Below the pieces are notes generated by a model. It did not search any database. It saw only the letters and a list, made by a program, of their open reading frames with translations, and was not told the DNA's origin. A stretch of 64,000 nt of DNA from JAOTVV01 sp041602035 (GTDB lineage Bacteria; Gemmatimonadota; Gemmatimonadetes; Gemmatimonadales; GWC2-71-9): assembly GCA_041602035.1 (NCBI GenBank), contig JBFIHA010000001.1:186001-250000 (forward strand). The letters are read 5' to 3'. Below are positions 34,335 through 43,460 of this stretch, one piece after another; the stretch's first letter is position 1; every line of letters starts with the position of its first letter. The translations under genes were made by a program, and so were the position numbers.

Positions 34335-35138
34335 GTGCATCCCATGGCTGTTCCCGTGCCGCGTGCTGTCGAAGCTTGGCGACCAGTGTCGGTCGCCGTC
34401 CTCGCACTCCTGCTCCTGATCCCCTCGAACCTCGATGCGCAGACCGACGCCCGGGAGATCGTCGATCGGGTGGACCGTCTGCTCCGTGGTCGGTCCAGCC
34501 GGGGGACGGTGAGCATGGAGGTCGTCACCGAGCGCTGGAGTCGGACGATGCAGATGCGGATCTGGTCGCTCGGCACCGAGTACGCCCTTATCCGTCTTCT
34601 CGCTCCGCCCAAGGACGCCGGCACGGCAACCCTCAAGGCCGGCGAGGACATGTGGAACTATCTCCCTCGGGTGGACCGCACGATCAAGCTGCCGCCGTCA
34701 CTGATGGGCGCGTCGTGGATGGGGTCGCATTTCACGAACGATGACATCGTGAAGGAAAGCCGCATCATCGAGGACTACGACATCGCCATCGGATACGAGG
34801 GTGAACGGGATGGCGTGGCGGTCTGGGAGTTCGTGCTCACTCCCAGACCCGAAGCGGCGGTCGTATGGGGTCGTATCGAGGAGCAGGTGCGGCAGGACGA
34901 CTTCATGCCCGTCTGGGCACGATACTACGACGACCGGGGTGAGATGGCGCGGAGCATCATCTTCGAGGACTTCCGGCGCATGGGGGGGCGCCTCGTGCCC
35001 GGCCGGATGATCATCCGGCCTGCCGACAAGACCGGGGAGAGCACCACCATCACGTACCTCGATCTCGAATTCGACATTGCGATCGACGCGTCCTTCTTCT
35101 CACTCCGCCGACTTCAGAGTGACCGCGGCCCCGACTGA
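34335..35138 (+). CDS. LolA-like outer-membrane lipoprotein-sorting protein
   Basis: A 267-residue exported protein with a signal segment (VSVAVLALLLLIPSNLDAQ) and a LolA-like half-barrel fold (REIVDRVDRLLRGRSSRGTVSMEV, KDAGTATLKAGEDMWNYLPRVDRTIKLP, VPGRMIIRPADKTGESTTI). Relatives of this type carry lipid-like cargo across the periplasm. GGGAGG at 34324-34329 selects GTG 34335. Its stop codon overlaps the next ATG by one base, beginning a five-gene coupled operon of ABC permeases, an ATPase and a predicted outer-membrane barrel. Confidence 0.87.
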   Translation: MHPMAVPVPRAVEAWRPVSVAVLALLLLIPSNLDAQTDAREIVDRVDRLLRGRSSRGTVSMEVVTERWSRTMQMRIWSLGTEYALIRLLAPPKDAGTATLKAGEDMWNYLPRVDRTIKLPPSLMGASWMGSHFTNDDIVKESRIIEDYDIAIGYEGERDGVAVWEFVLTPRPEAAVVWGRIEEQVRQDDFMPVWARYYDDRGEMARSIIFEDFRRMGGRLVPGRMIIRPADKTGESTTITYLDLEFDIAIDASFFSLRRLQSDRGPD

Positions 35139-36394
35139 TGGCGCGGCCGTGGTGGCGGATTGGGTGGCGGAATCTCGGGCGGAACCGGCGACGTAGCCTC
35201 ATCACCATGGCGGCGTTGGCGGTCGGCTACGCCTCCGTCGTGCTGCTGGTCGGGTGGTGGGATGGCGTCGTCGTGGAGATGATCAGCAACGGGACGGGTA
35301 TCCTCTCCGGCCAGCTGCAAGTTCACCACGACCAGTACCTCCCCGATCGCGACGTCTACGAAACGATTGGTGGCCCCGACGGGGCCGACGTTTCGGTCCT
35401 CGTCGCCGAAGTCACGGCCGATCCGGCGGTCGAGGCGGCGGCGCCCCGGGTCTACGGGGGTGGCCTGGTAAGCTCGGGAGATGCGACGGCCGCCGCCGCG
35501 TTCCTCGGCGTCGACCCGGAGCTCGAGCCCCGGGTGTCGCGTCTCATGGACGCGCTCACCAGTGGCCGCCCACCGGCGCGCGGGACGAACGAGCTCCTCA
35601 TCGGTGCCGAGATGGCGCGAATTCTGGGGGTGGAGCCCGGCGCTGAAGTGGTGGTGGTGGCGCCCGCGGTGGACGGCTCGCTGGGCAACGATCTGTTCGT
35701 CGTGAGCGGCGTATTCACCTCCGGCCTCGCCGACCTCGACCGCACCTTCGCATTGCTCCCCATCGACGCGCTTCAGGCGCTGATGGTGCTCGATCCCGGT
35801 CGCGTGCACGAGATCGCGGCAGCTGTCCCCGATCCGTGGGATGCACCCGCAGCAGCCACCCGACTGCTTTCCGCACTGGGCGCCGCCGACGGGGTGCTCA
35901 CCGTGGAGCCGTGGACCGACCTCCGGCCGGAGTTGGTCGAATACGCGCAGCTCAGTCAGTCATTCCAGTGGGTCCTGCTCGTCATCGTGTTCGGCATGGC
36001 CATCTTCGGTGTCGCGAACACCATGCTGATGGCCACGTTCGAGCGACGTCACGAGTTCGCTCTCCTCCTTGCGCTGGGGACCGCTCCGCGAGGCATCGTG
36101 TGGTCGGTCGTCTTCGAGGCGATCGCACTCGGCGCGATCGGTCTGCTCGCCGGTGCGGCCGTTACGGGCCCGGTCATGGTGTGGTGGCACAACGCGCCGC
36201 CCGACCTGAGCTGGCTCGTCGGCGACTTCACGATGGCCGGCGCGCTCGTGCGACCGGTCCTCAGGGTCGAATACTCCTGGAGCATGGCCGTGCAGTCCGC
36301 CCTGGCACTGTTCGCCACGGCCGCACTCGCCGCAGTCTATCCGGCGATCCGGGCCGCGCGGGTGCCCCCGGCAGACACACTGGCGGGCCGCTGA
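35138..36394 (+). CDS. FtsX/MacB-type ABC permease 1 of Lol-like operon
   Basis: A 418-residue inner-membrane permease. It has an N-terminal helix preceded by WRIGWRNLGRNRRRSLITMAALAVGYAS, a periplasmic MacB-like core domain (about residues 45-270), and three C-terminal helices typical of FtsX (VLLVIVFGMAIFGVANTMLMATFERRHEFALL). LolC and LolE have the same topology. Start and stop each overlap the neighbour by one base, so its production is coupled to the LolA-like protein and the second permease. Confidence 0.9.
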   Translation: MARPWWRIGWRNLGRNRRRSLITMAALAVGYASVVLLVGWWDGVVVEMISNGTGILSGQLQVHHDQYLPDRDVYETIGGPDGADVSVLVAEVTADPAVEAAAPRVYGGGLVSSGDATAAAAFLGVDPELEPRVSRLMDALTSGRPPARGTNELLIGAEMARILGVEPGAEVVVVAPAVDGSLGNDLFVVSGVFTSGLADLDRTFALLPIDALQALMVLDPGRVHEIAAAVPDPWDAPAAATRLLSALGAADGVLTVEPWTDLRPELVEYAQLSQSFQWVLLVIVFGMAIFGVANTMLMATFERRHEFALLLALGTAPRGIVWSVVFEAIALGAIGLLAGAAVTGPVMVWWHNAPPDLSWLVGDFTMAGALVRPVLRVEYSWSMAVQSALALFATAALAAVYPAIRAARVPPADTLAGR

Positions 36395-37662
36395 TGCGCC
36401 GCGCCCGGCTGCTCGCCCGTCTTGCGCTCCGCAACGTGCGTCGGCAGACCCGGCGGAGCATCCTGACGGCGTCGGCCATGGTCTTGGGCGTCGCCGTGCT
36501 CGTCTTTTCGCGGGCCTTGGGAGACGGGGCGCACGAAGACTGGATCGACCAGGGCGTACGCCTCGGGAAGGGCCACATCGCCGTTCAGCACCCTCGGTTC
36601 CAGCAAAGCCGTCATCTGGATGACCGTCTGACGCCACGGGCGCTGGCAGTGGCCGAACGCGCCCTTGCCCGGCCGGACATTGCCAAGCGCGTCACGGCGG
36701 TGGCGCCGCGGCTCGAGATCCAGGGGCTCGCCTACTCCGCGACGGGGGCCATTCCGGTATTCGTGACGGGAGTGGAGCCGGAGATCGAAGCGGCGTTCTC
36801 CAAGCTGGGCGAGCGGGTGGTCGAGGGTCGCTACCTCGTGGACAGCGACCGCCTGCACGCGTTCGTGGGTCAGCGGCTCGCCGAGCGGTTGGATCTGGAA
36901 GTGGGCTCCCGCCTGGTGCTGACGGGGCAGGACGCGACCGGTGAGATCGCGGGCCAATTCGTCCGGGTCGTGGGGATCTTCCGGACCGGCCTTCCCGAGG
37001 CCGACGAGGGCATCGTCCACATTCCCCTCCGTACCGCACAGGAGTGGCTCCAGGTAGGCGGCGCCGTCACTACGCTGGCCGTGCTCGCGGTGTCGGGGTG
37101 GGATATGCCGGGTGTACTCGAGGATCTCGATGCCGCCTTGGCCGAGGACTCCTCCGAAGTCGCGGCGCTGGGCTGGCGACAGGCGATGCCGGAGCTGGAT
37201 GCCGCCATCCGCATCGACGACTACGGCGACTACCTGTTCCATATCATTCTGTTCGTGATCGTGGGGCTCGCTATCGTGAACACGGTGCTCATGTCGGTGC
37301 TCTACCGCACCCGGGAGTTCGGCGTGCTCCGGGCCCTGGGGCTGACCAAAGGGGAGACCGCCAGTGTGGTGTTCGGCGAGGGCCTGCTGCTCACCGCCGT
37401 GAGCGGCCTTCTCGGCATGGTGATCGGCTTCGCGTTCACTTGGATCTTCTTTCGAAACGGGCTCGACTACTCGGGGATGCTCGACAATGAGTTCACCATC
37501 TCCGGCATTCTCCTCGAGCCGGTGATCGTCCCGATCTTCCGCGTGGTCCAGGTGTTCCAGAGCCTGGGCTCCATCGTCGTGATCGGGGTGTTGGCGTCCC
37601 TCTATCCTGCTTATCGCGCGACGCGCATCGACGTCGCCGAAGCAATGAAGTTCGAGGCATGA
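36394..37662 (+). CDS. FtsX/MacB-type ABC permease 2 of Lol-like operon
   Basis: A second permease (422 residues) of the same topology: a basic start (RRARLLARLALRNVRRQTRRSILTA), one helix, a periplasmic core domain, and three C-terminal helices with ILFVIVGLAIVNTVLMSVLYRTREFGVLRALG. With the first permease it probably forms a heterodimer like LolCE. The reading frame is open far upstream to 35836, but ATG 36394, overlapping the preceding stop, is the only sensible start. Confidence 0.9.
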   Translation: MRRARLLARLALRNVRRQTRRSILTASAMVLGVAVLVFSRALGDGAHEDWIDQGVRLGKGHIAVQHPRFQQSRHLDDRLTPRALAVAERALARPDIAKRVTAVAPRLEIQGLAYSATGAIPVFVTGVEPEIEAAFSKLGERVVEGRYLVDSDRLHAFVGQRLAERLDLEVGSRLVLTGQDATGEIAGQFVRVVGIFRTGLPEADEGIVHIPLRTAQEWLQVGGAVTTLAVLAVSGWDMPGVLEDLDAALAEDSSEVAALGWRQAMPELDAAIRIDDYGDYLFHIILFVIVGLAIVNTVLMSVLYRTREFGVLRALGLTKGETASVVFGEGLLLTAVSGLLGMVIGFAFTWIFFRNGLDYSGMLDNEFTISGILLEPVIVPIFRVVQVFQSLGSIVVIGVLASLYPAYRATRIDVAEAMKFEA

Positions 37663-38375
37663 GCGAACAACGAGTTGCGGCGGTCCGGACCGACGCGGTC
37701 TGGAAGGTGTTCGAGCACGACGGCATCGCTGTCGAGGCGGTGCGCGATGTCACACTGGAAATCGCGCCTGGCGAGTTCGTCGTGTTAGCCGGGCCCTCCG
37801 GGTCAGGCAAGACGACGCTCTTGAATCTGCTCGGCGGCCTCACCGCACCCACCCGCGGTGCGGTGTGGATCGACGGCCGAGAGCTGACCGCCATGAAGGA
37901 GCGGCAACGCGCGCGGCTGCGACTGGAGCGGGTGGGGTTCGTGTTCCAGGCGTATAACCTGCTTCCCGTGTTGACGGCACTCGAGAACGCCGAGTTCTCG
38001 CTCCTCCTGCGCGGGGTTCCACCGGAAGAGCGGACGCGCCGCGTCAGAGCCTTGTTCGAGCGCATCGGCATCGGGGGTCTCGAGGATCGGCGGCCGTCCA
38101 AGCTCTCGGGCGGGCAGCAGCAGCGGGTCGCCGTTGCCAGGGCCGTGGTTGGCGAGCCCGCACTGGTGCTGGCGGATGAGCCCACCGCCAATCTTGACAG
38201 CGCCTCGAGTATCGCGCTGCTCGACGTGATGACCACGCTGAACGTGGAGCTCGGCACGACGTTCGTCTTCGCCACGCACGACCAGCGGCTCATGGAACGG
38301 GCTCGGCGACTGATCCGACTGGTCGACGGTGGCGTGGAGTCGGATACGCGGCGACCGCCCAGTACGAGGGCATGA
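37659..38375 (+). CDS. ABC transporter ATP-binding protein, LolD/MacB type
   Basis: A 238-residue ATPase with Walker A GPSGSGKTT, Q-loop FVFQAYNLLP, signature LSGGQQQRVAVARA, Walker B ALVLADEPT and the H-loop ATHD. It belongs to the LolD/MacB/FtsE subfamily (RLERVGFVFQAYNLLPVLTALEN). Four-bp overlaps join it to permease 2 and to the barrel gene after it, giving a stoichiometric set of two permeases plus one ATPase. Confidence 0.95.
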   Translation: MSEQRVAAVRTDAVWKVFEHDGIAVEAVRDVTLEIAPGEFVVLAGPSGSGKTTLLNLLGGLTAPTRGAVWIDGRELTAMKERQRARLRLERVGFVFQAYNLLPVLTALENAEFSLLLRGVPPEERTRRVRALFERIGIGGLEDRRPSKLSGGQQQRVAVARAVVGEPALVLADEPTANLDSASSIALLDVMTTLNVELGTTFVFATHDQRLMERARRLIRLVDGGVESDTRRPPSTRA

Positions 38376-39547
38376 GGCAGACCGCGATCGCGCTGGTCGC
38401 GATCGTCGCGGTCTGGGCGAGAGGCACGGCCGCCCAACAGCCGCTCTTGCGGGGGTACGCGCTCAACGTTGCCGTTGCCGCCGACGCCACGCCGCTCACC
38501 GAGCGGCTGTTCGGCGACAATCAGCGCGTCAGGGTCATGACACGACCGTCGTTCGGTCCGTGGCAGATCGACCTTGCCTACGAGCACCTCGTGAGTGTGC
38601 GGACCACCACGGGGGGGACGCTGGTCACCGGCCTCGTGCCTGGCCTCACCGGCATTGACTGGTTTCCCCTGCAGGGCACGCTCTGGGAAACCGATCATCT
38701 CACGTGGCGTCATCGCGTCGACCGTCTCGGTGTCGGCTTTCAGCACCCAGTGTTCGAGGTGACGGTTGGCCGGCAGCCCATCTCCTGGGCCACCACCCTC
38801 TTCCTCACCCCGGCGGATCCGTTTGCCCCGTTCGATCCTTCCGACCCGTTCCGCGAATACCGCGCCGGGATCGACGCCGCCAGGGTTCGCGTCTTTTCGG
38901 GCCCGTTCAGTGAGATCGAAGCAGTCGCTCGAGTGGCCGACGTCGACGACGCCCGAACGATGACGGCCCTGGCGCGCGGCCGAACCGCGCACGGACGCTG
39001 GGAGCTGAGCGGGTGGGCCGGCGTCCTGCACGACGAGGCGGCAGCGGCGATCGGGGTAACCGTCACCGTCATCGGTGCCGCGATCCGCAGCGAAGCCGTG
39101 CTCAGGCGGTCCGGGGACGCGACGGTGTTCCGGGGTGCCGTTGGCGCGGATCGGAGCTTCAACCTCGGCTCGCGCACGCTGTACGTGGTCGTCGAGTACC
39201 AGCGGGACGGCTTTGGTGCGTCCGACGCCACCGGGCTCCCGGCCGTATTGCTCTCGGCCGCCACGCGTCGTGGCGAGCTCCAGGTCTTTGGGCGGGACGA
39301 GCTCGTGTTGCAGGGGAGCCTCGAGGTGCACCCGCTCGTGTCGGTCGACGGGCTCGTCATCTGGAACCTCAATGATGGAAGCGCCCTGGTCGCTCCCGGG
39401 GTGACGTACTCGGTGACGGGCGCGGTGACCGCGCGTGCCGGAGTGTATGTCGGGACCGGCCCCGGCCCCCTGCCCGCGGGGACGCTGCAGTCGGAGTACG
39501 GCCTCGTGCCAACCTCCGGTTACGTTTCGCTCTCGGTATTCCTGTAG
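38372..39547 (+). CDS. Predicted outer-membrane barrel protein of Lol-like operon
   Basis: A 391-residue exported protein with a signal peptide (AIALVAIVAVWARGTAAQ), then alternating beta-strand-like sequence throughout and a terminal aromatic-containing strand (GYVSLSVFL). WETDHLTWRHRVDRLGVGFQHPVFEVTVGRQPISWATT looks like a strand-turn pattern. I recognise no named family; it resembles DUF1302-like or other outer-membrane proteins that accompany LolA-like carriers. A four-bp overlap with the ATPase gene places it firmly in the operon, as a likely outer-membrane acceptor or channel. Confidence 0.7.
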   Translation: MRQTAIALVAIVAVWARGTAAQQPLLRGYALNVAVAADATPLTERLFGDNQRVRVMTRPSFGPWQIDLAYEHLVSVRTTTGGTLVTGLVPGLTGIDWFPLQGTLWETDHLTWRHRVDRLGVGFQHPVFEVTVGRQPISWATTLFLTPADPFAPFDPSDPFREYRAGIDAARVRVFSGPFSEIEAVARVADVDDARTMTALARGRTAHGRWELSGWAGVLHDEAAAAIGVTVTVIGAAIRSEAVLRRSGDATVFRGAVGADRSFNLGSRTLYVVVEYQRDGFGASDATGLPAVLLSAATRRGELQVFGRDELVLQGSLEVHPLVSVDGLVIWNLNDGSALVAPGVTYSVTGAVTARAGVYVGTGPGPLPAGTLQSEYGLVPTSGYVSLSVFL

Positions 39548-39583
39548 GACCGGTCCGAATTCGCCGAAAAGGACGGAAGGCAA

Positions 39584-40834
39584 ATGCTGTACCGAGTAAT
39601 GGGCAGGGCGTGGTGGTGGGTAGTCCTGGTGTCGGTGGTGAGCCTGCAGAGCTGCGCCACATCCGCGCCACATTCGGTCGCCACGCCCGCGCCGGTAGTG
39701 CTCGTGGGTCTGGACGCGTTCGGGTGGGATTTCATGGAGAAGACAGAGACCCCGAACCTCGACGCGCTCGCCGCTCGCGGTGTGCGTGCCGAGCACCTCG
39801 TCCCGGTGTTCCCGACGAAGACCTTCCCGAACCATTACAGCATCGCCACCGGGCTCTATGCCGAGCATCACGGGATCGTGGCGAACAACATGTACGATCC
39901 GGTGTTCGATGCCCACTTCAGCCTGGGTGATCGGTCGGCGGTGTCGGATGGACGTTGGTGGGGCGGTGAACCCATTTGGGTGACGGTCGAGAAGCAGGGA
40001 CTCGTGGCCGCAGCGTTCTTCTGGCCGGGTACCGAGGCGGCGATCCAGGGTGTTCGGCCCACCTATTGGCGGCCCTACGACGGGAGCATTCCCGCCGAGG
40101 ATCGCGTCGCGCAGGTGCTGGCCTGGCTGGACCTGCCCGTGGGGGAACGGCCGGCGTTCATCACCCTCTACTTCAGCGAGGTCGACGACGCCACCCACCG
40201 GTTTGGGACCGACGCGCCGGAAACCCTGGCGGCGATCCAGCGCATGGATCGCATGATCGGGCTGCTCATGACCGGACTCGAGCAGCGCGGCATCGCCTCG
40301 ACCACGAATGTGGTGGTCGTCTCCGACCACGGGATGGCGAACACGTCGCCCGACAGGGTCATCTTCCTGGATGACTACGTGCGGCTCGACGAGGTGGAAG
40401 TGGTTGACTGGAATCCCATCGCCGCCATTCGGCCCCTGCGCGCTGATGACGCGGAGCGCATCTACCGTCGTCTCGCCTCGGCGCATCCGCATCTGCGCGT
40501 GTTCCGTAAGAACGAGATCCCCGCGCGTTGGCACTACCGGGATCATCGAAGAATTCAGCCGATACTCGCCGTTGCCGACGAGGGCTGGTCCATTGCGAGC
40601 CGCCCCTATTTCGATCTGCAACCGGATCGCATGGCCGGTGCCAACCATGGCTACGACAACGCGCTTCAGTCCATGGGGGCCGTGTTCGTGGCCGCCGGTC
40701 CCGCGTTCAGGGAGGGGGTGGTCGCCGCGCCGTTTGAAGCCATTCACGTCTACGCCTTGCTGTGCCGCGTTCTCGGTCTCACGCCAGCACCGAATGACGG
40801 AAATGTCGACGCCGTGGCGCGGCTCCTGAAGTAG
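39584..40834 (+). CDS. Nucleotide pyrophosphatase/phosphodiesterase-like lipoprotein
   Basis: A 416-residue member of the alkaline phosphatase superfamily, NPP branch. The metal/nucleophile motif is PTKTFPNHYSIATG with the catalytic Thr80. Further metal ligands are in EVDDATHRFG, VVSDHGMAN and, near the C-terminus, NHGYDN. The N-terminus ends LQSC, a plausible lipobox, so it is probably envelope-anchored. It should hydrolyse nucleotide or lipid phosphodiesters. The gene is followed at once by the signal peptidase gene with no gap. Confidence 0.9.
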   Translation: MLYRVMGRAWWWVVLVSVVSLQSCATSAPHSVATPAPVVLVGLDAFGWDFMEKTETPNLDALAARGVRAEHLVPVFPTKTFPNHYSIATGLYAEHHGIVANNMYDPVFDAHFSLGDRSAVSDGRWWGGEPIWVTVEKQGLVAAAFFWPGTEAAIQGVRPTYWRPYDGSIPAEDRVAQVLAWLDLPVGERPAFITLYFSEVDDATHRFGTDAPETLAAIQRMDRMIGLLMTGLEQRGIASTTNVVVVSDHGMANTSPDRVIFLDDYVRLDEVEVVDWNPIAAIRPLRADDAERIYRRLASAHPHLRVFRKNEIPARWHYRDHRRIQPILAVADEGWSIASRPYFDLQPDRMAGANHGYDNALQSMGAVFVAAGPAFREGVVAAPFEAIHVYALLCRVLGLTPAPNDGNVDAVARLLK

Positions 40835-41596
40835 ATGCCACGTCGGCGCCGATCTTCGGGCACGCCACCGTCGGCGGAGTCATCGCCGACTTCAGCCTCG
40901 CGGCGGTGGTCCGCGTGGGCGCTCGGGTGGGCCAAGTCCATTGCGCTGGCTGTCGCGATCTGGTTTCCGCTCCAGGCACTGGTGGTCAAGTCGTTCCGCA
41001 TCGACTCCGGCTCCATGGAGCCGACGCTGCTGGTGAACGATTTCCTGATCGTCAACCGCGCCGTCTTCGGAGCCAGAATCCCAGTCGTTGGCGGTCGTAC
41101 CCCCGCTCTTCGGGAACCGCGCCGCGACGAGCTGATTGTGCTGAGGGGGGTGGAACAGCCGGTACTGACCATCGTGAAGCGGGTCATCGGTGTCGCCGGC
41201 GACACGCTCGCCATGCGCCACGACTCCGTGTTTCGGAACGGCACTGTCGTGCCGAGTGTGCCCTATCGCCGTGACACCACCATGACCATGGACTCGGTGC
41301 AACGGGCGGCGAGCGCCCGATGGCAGCAGCCCTTGCTCGTCCCCGGCGCGGTGCAGGAGCCCTACCGTCCTGACCTCCGCAACTGGGGCCCCATCGTCAT
41401 CCCGCCCGGACACCTGTTCGTTATGGGAGATAGTCGCGACGACTCGTACGATGGGCGGCACTGGGGGCTGTTGCCACGCGAGAACGTGATCGGTGTCCCG
41501 TTCGCCATCTACTACAGCTTCGACCCGGCGAGCTGGCGCCCGTTGCCGTTCGTCACCGCGATCCGCTGGAACCGCCTCTTCCGGAGTCCTTGGTAA
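40835..41596 (+). CDS. lepB: Signal peptidase I
   Basis: The membrane serine protease that removes Sec and Tat signal peptides (253 residues). One N-terminal helix (WAKSIALAVAIWFPLQALVVKSF) is followed by the catalytic Ser60 in DSGSMEPTL and the general-base Lys115 in VKRVIGVAGDTL. The box E motif is GDSRDDSYDGRHWG. The ATG directly follows the stop codon of the NPP gene. Typical length for a soil bacterium; functional with high confidence. Confidence 0.95.
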   Translation: MPRRRRSSGTPPSAESSPTSASRRWSAWALGWAKSIALAVAIWFPLQALVVKSFRIDSGSMEPTLLVNDFLIVNRAVFGARIPVVGGRTPALREPRRDELIVLRGVEQPVLTIVKRVIGVAGDTLAMRHDSVFRNGTVVPSVPYRRDTTMTMDSVQRAASARWQQPLLVPGAVQEPYRPDLRNWGPIVIPPGHLFVMGDSRDDSYDGRHWGLLPRENVIGVPFAIYYSFDPASWRPLPFVTAIRWNRLFRSPW

Positions 41597-41653
41597 CGCT
41601 GCCCGATCGGCCACTGCGGCCTGGGCACTGCGCGCCGGCCACACAGTCGTTCG

Positions 41654-42289
41654 CTAGTCCGGTGCCACTTCTCCGCCACGCACGATGGACTGGATCTTCG
41701 TGAGCAGCATGTCCACCGCCACACGATTGTGCCCGCCCTCCGGGATGATCACGTGGGCGTAGCGCTTGCTCGGCTCCACGAACTCGAGATGCATGGGACG
41801 CACGGTCTCGAGGTACTGCTGCACGACTGATTCCAGACTGCGGCCGCGCTCGTTGATGTCGCGATGCATTCGACGCAGGATGCGAAGGTCGGCATCGGTG
41901 TCGACGAAGACGCGAATGTCCATCAGTTCCCGTAGATCTGGGTCTGCGAGAATCAGGATGCCCTCGACGATCACCGCTCGTCGCGGGTGCACCCGCTCGG
42001 TCTGGGCGGTTCTGGTGTGGTTGGTGAAGTCGTAGACCGGGATCTCGACCGGTCGGCTGCCGCGCAGCGTCACGAGGTGCTCGATCAGGAGCGGGGTCTC
42101 CAGCGCGTCCGGACGGTCGTAGTTGATGTGGACCCGTTCCGTGGGAAGCACATCACTGCGGTCGTAGTAGTAGGAATCGTGCTGGATGAAGCTCACGTCC
42201 TCGGGACCCAGGCTCTTGATGATCTCCTGGACCACGGTCGTCTTGCCCGAGCCGGATCCGCCGGCGACGCCGATGATGACCGGTTTCAC
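41654..42289 (-). CDS. udk: Uridine kinase
   Basis: Phosphorylates uridine and cytidine to the monophosphates using ATP or GTP in pyrimidine salvage. The P-loop is GGSGSGKTT, followed by QHDSYYYDRS, NYDRPDALET and IPVYDFTNHTR, all classic Udk signatures. I use GTG 42289, which begins KPVIIGVAGG and gives 211 residues, the usual size; the frame is open to a TTG at 42355. Neither has a good ribosome-binding site. It follows the glycosyltransferase gene by about 85 bp and may be read through from the carotenoid operon without belonging to that pathway. Confidence 0.92.
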   Translation of the reverse strand: MKPVIIGVAGGSGSGKTTVVQEIIKSLGPEDVSFIQHDSYYYDRSDVLPTERVHINYDRPDALETPLLIEHLVTLRGSRPVEIPVYDFTNHTRTAQTERVHPRRAVIVEGILILADPDLRELMDIRVFVDTDADLRILRRMHRDINERGRSLESVVQQYLETVRPMHLEFVEPSKRYAHVIIPEGGHNRVAVDMLLTKIQSIVRGGEVAPD

Positions 42290-42374
42290 GCGCTGGTCTC
42301 GTGTGCGAGAGGAGACGTGACGCTCAATGCTCGCCTCCGCGTCGTGCGGCGTCAAGCGAGTTGCGGGGTGATGG

Positions 42375-43460
42375 TCAGGTGCGGCTCACGGCACGGCGCG
42401 CCACGGGCCGGCCCTTCCATCTCGCACGGCCGGTCCAGTGAGCGACCGCCGAGTCCAGCTGCAGCACGGCACCCAAAACCATGGTGGCCGGCGCCAGCAG
42501 CGTGACACCGAGGGGCATGCGGACGAGTCGATCCGCCAGCCACTTGAGGACGAACAACGGGATGAGAAACCACAAGGAGGCGATCGGCGCGAGCACGAAC
42601 ACTGCGAGATACGACAGGTGCAGGGGGACGAACGTCCACACGCGCTCGCCCATGAACGGATACACGTTCTTGCGAAACCCGACCCAAGCGTCGGCCAGGC
42701 TCTCGTACATGCGGACCCGGACCTCGTCCTGGAGGTCGGCGGAATACGGCACGACGTTGTGAGCCTTGAGGTAGCGGCCGATGCGGATGTCCTCGAGCAC
42801 CTCCCCCTTGTGCCGGAGATGCGGCTCCAGGCGGAGGTAGTCTCGGCGGTCGATCATCCAGCACTGACCGTTCATGCCGCTCAACCGCCCGACCCGCGTT
42901 CGCGCAACCAGAATGAGCGGGAGATACGTGAGGATCACGAACGGGACGAGGCTCACGAGCAGGCGACCGCCGCCCACCAAGCGCGTAATACCGGTCAAGA
43001 CGGATCCTGGCGGTAGGGCGAGATAACGACGCACGAGCCGCAACAAGGCTTCGGGATCCGTGAGCGTCGCGTCCGCATCGAGGAATACCAACACGTCGCC
43101 ACGAGCGTGGCGGCTTGCCTGGTACAGCGCATGGACCTTACCGACCCATCCGGGAGGCGGTCCCTCGCCACGCATCGTTCGAAGGTGAGGCGCCCGGAGC
43201 GCGTGGAGCACGCCCGGCGTCGCATCGTCCGAGCCGTCGTCATACACCGTGACGTCGAATCGTGGATAGCGCTGCGCCAAGACGCCTGGCAGGAACCTTC
43301 GCAGGTTCACGGCCTCGTTTCTCGCGGGAATGATGATGGAGATCGATGGGAGCGGGGCGGTCGATGGTGCCAGACGGCGGCGCGTGCCGCGGAGATAGCG
43401 GACGTTGAGGAGCAGGATCGCTCCGAAGACGAGGTAGGCCCCCGCAAGCAGCGGAATCAC
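42375..43460 (-). CDS. Carotenoid-linked family 2 glycosyltransferase (CruG/CrtQ-like)
   Basis: A membrane-bound GT2 enzyme (361 residues). An N-terminal helix (LLAGAYLVFGAILLLNVRYL) precedes the catalytic domain with SIIIPARNEAVNL, YDDGSDD, FLDADAT (the D-x-D metal site) and the LEDIRIGRYLKA region. Three membrane helices close the protein. Position in the operon after CruF suggests it glycosylates the carotenoid hydroxyl. GTG 43460 overlaps the preceding stop by four bp (GTGA), which decides the start; the frame is open further upstream. The sugar cannot be told. Confidence 0.87.
   Translation of the reverse strand: MIPLLAGAYLVFGAILLLNVRYLRGTRRRLAPSTAPLPSISIIIPARNEAVNLRRFLPGVLAQRYPRFDVTVYDDGSDDATPGVLHALRAPHLRTMRGEGPPPGWVGKVHALYQASRHARGDVLVFLDADATLTDPEALLRLVRRYLALPPGSVLTGITRLVGGGRLLVSLVPFVILTYLPLILVARTRVGRLSGMNGQCWMIDRRDYLRLEPHLRHKGEVLEDIRIGRYLKAHNVVPYSADLQDEVRVRMYESLADAWVGFRKNVYPFMGERVWTFVPLHLSYLAVFVLAPIASLWFLIPLFVLKWLADRLVRMPLGVTLLAPATMVLGAVLQLDSAVAHWTGRARWKGRPVARRAVSRT

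Noticed and set aside
35836..36393. N-terminal extension of the second FtsX permease
   Set aside because: This open stretch overlaps the first permease in another frame and reads as Arg/Gly/His-rich shadow sequence; the overlapping ATG at 36394 starts a normal FtsX protein.
37493..40747. A 1084-codon open frame on the minus strand
   Set aside because: It lies antisense to four well-supported plus-strand genes (permease end, ABC ATPase, barrel, NPP). Its product is low-complexity, rich in Arg, Gly and His, with no domain; it is a by-product of GC-rich codon use.
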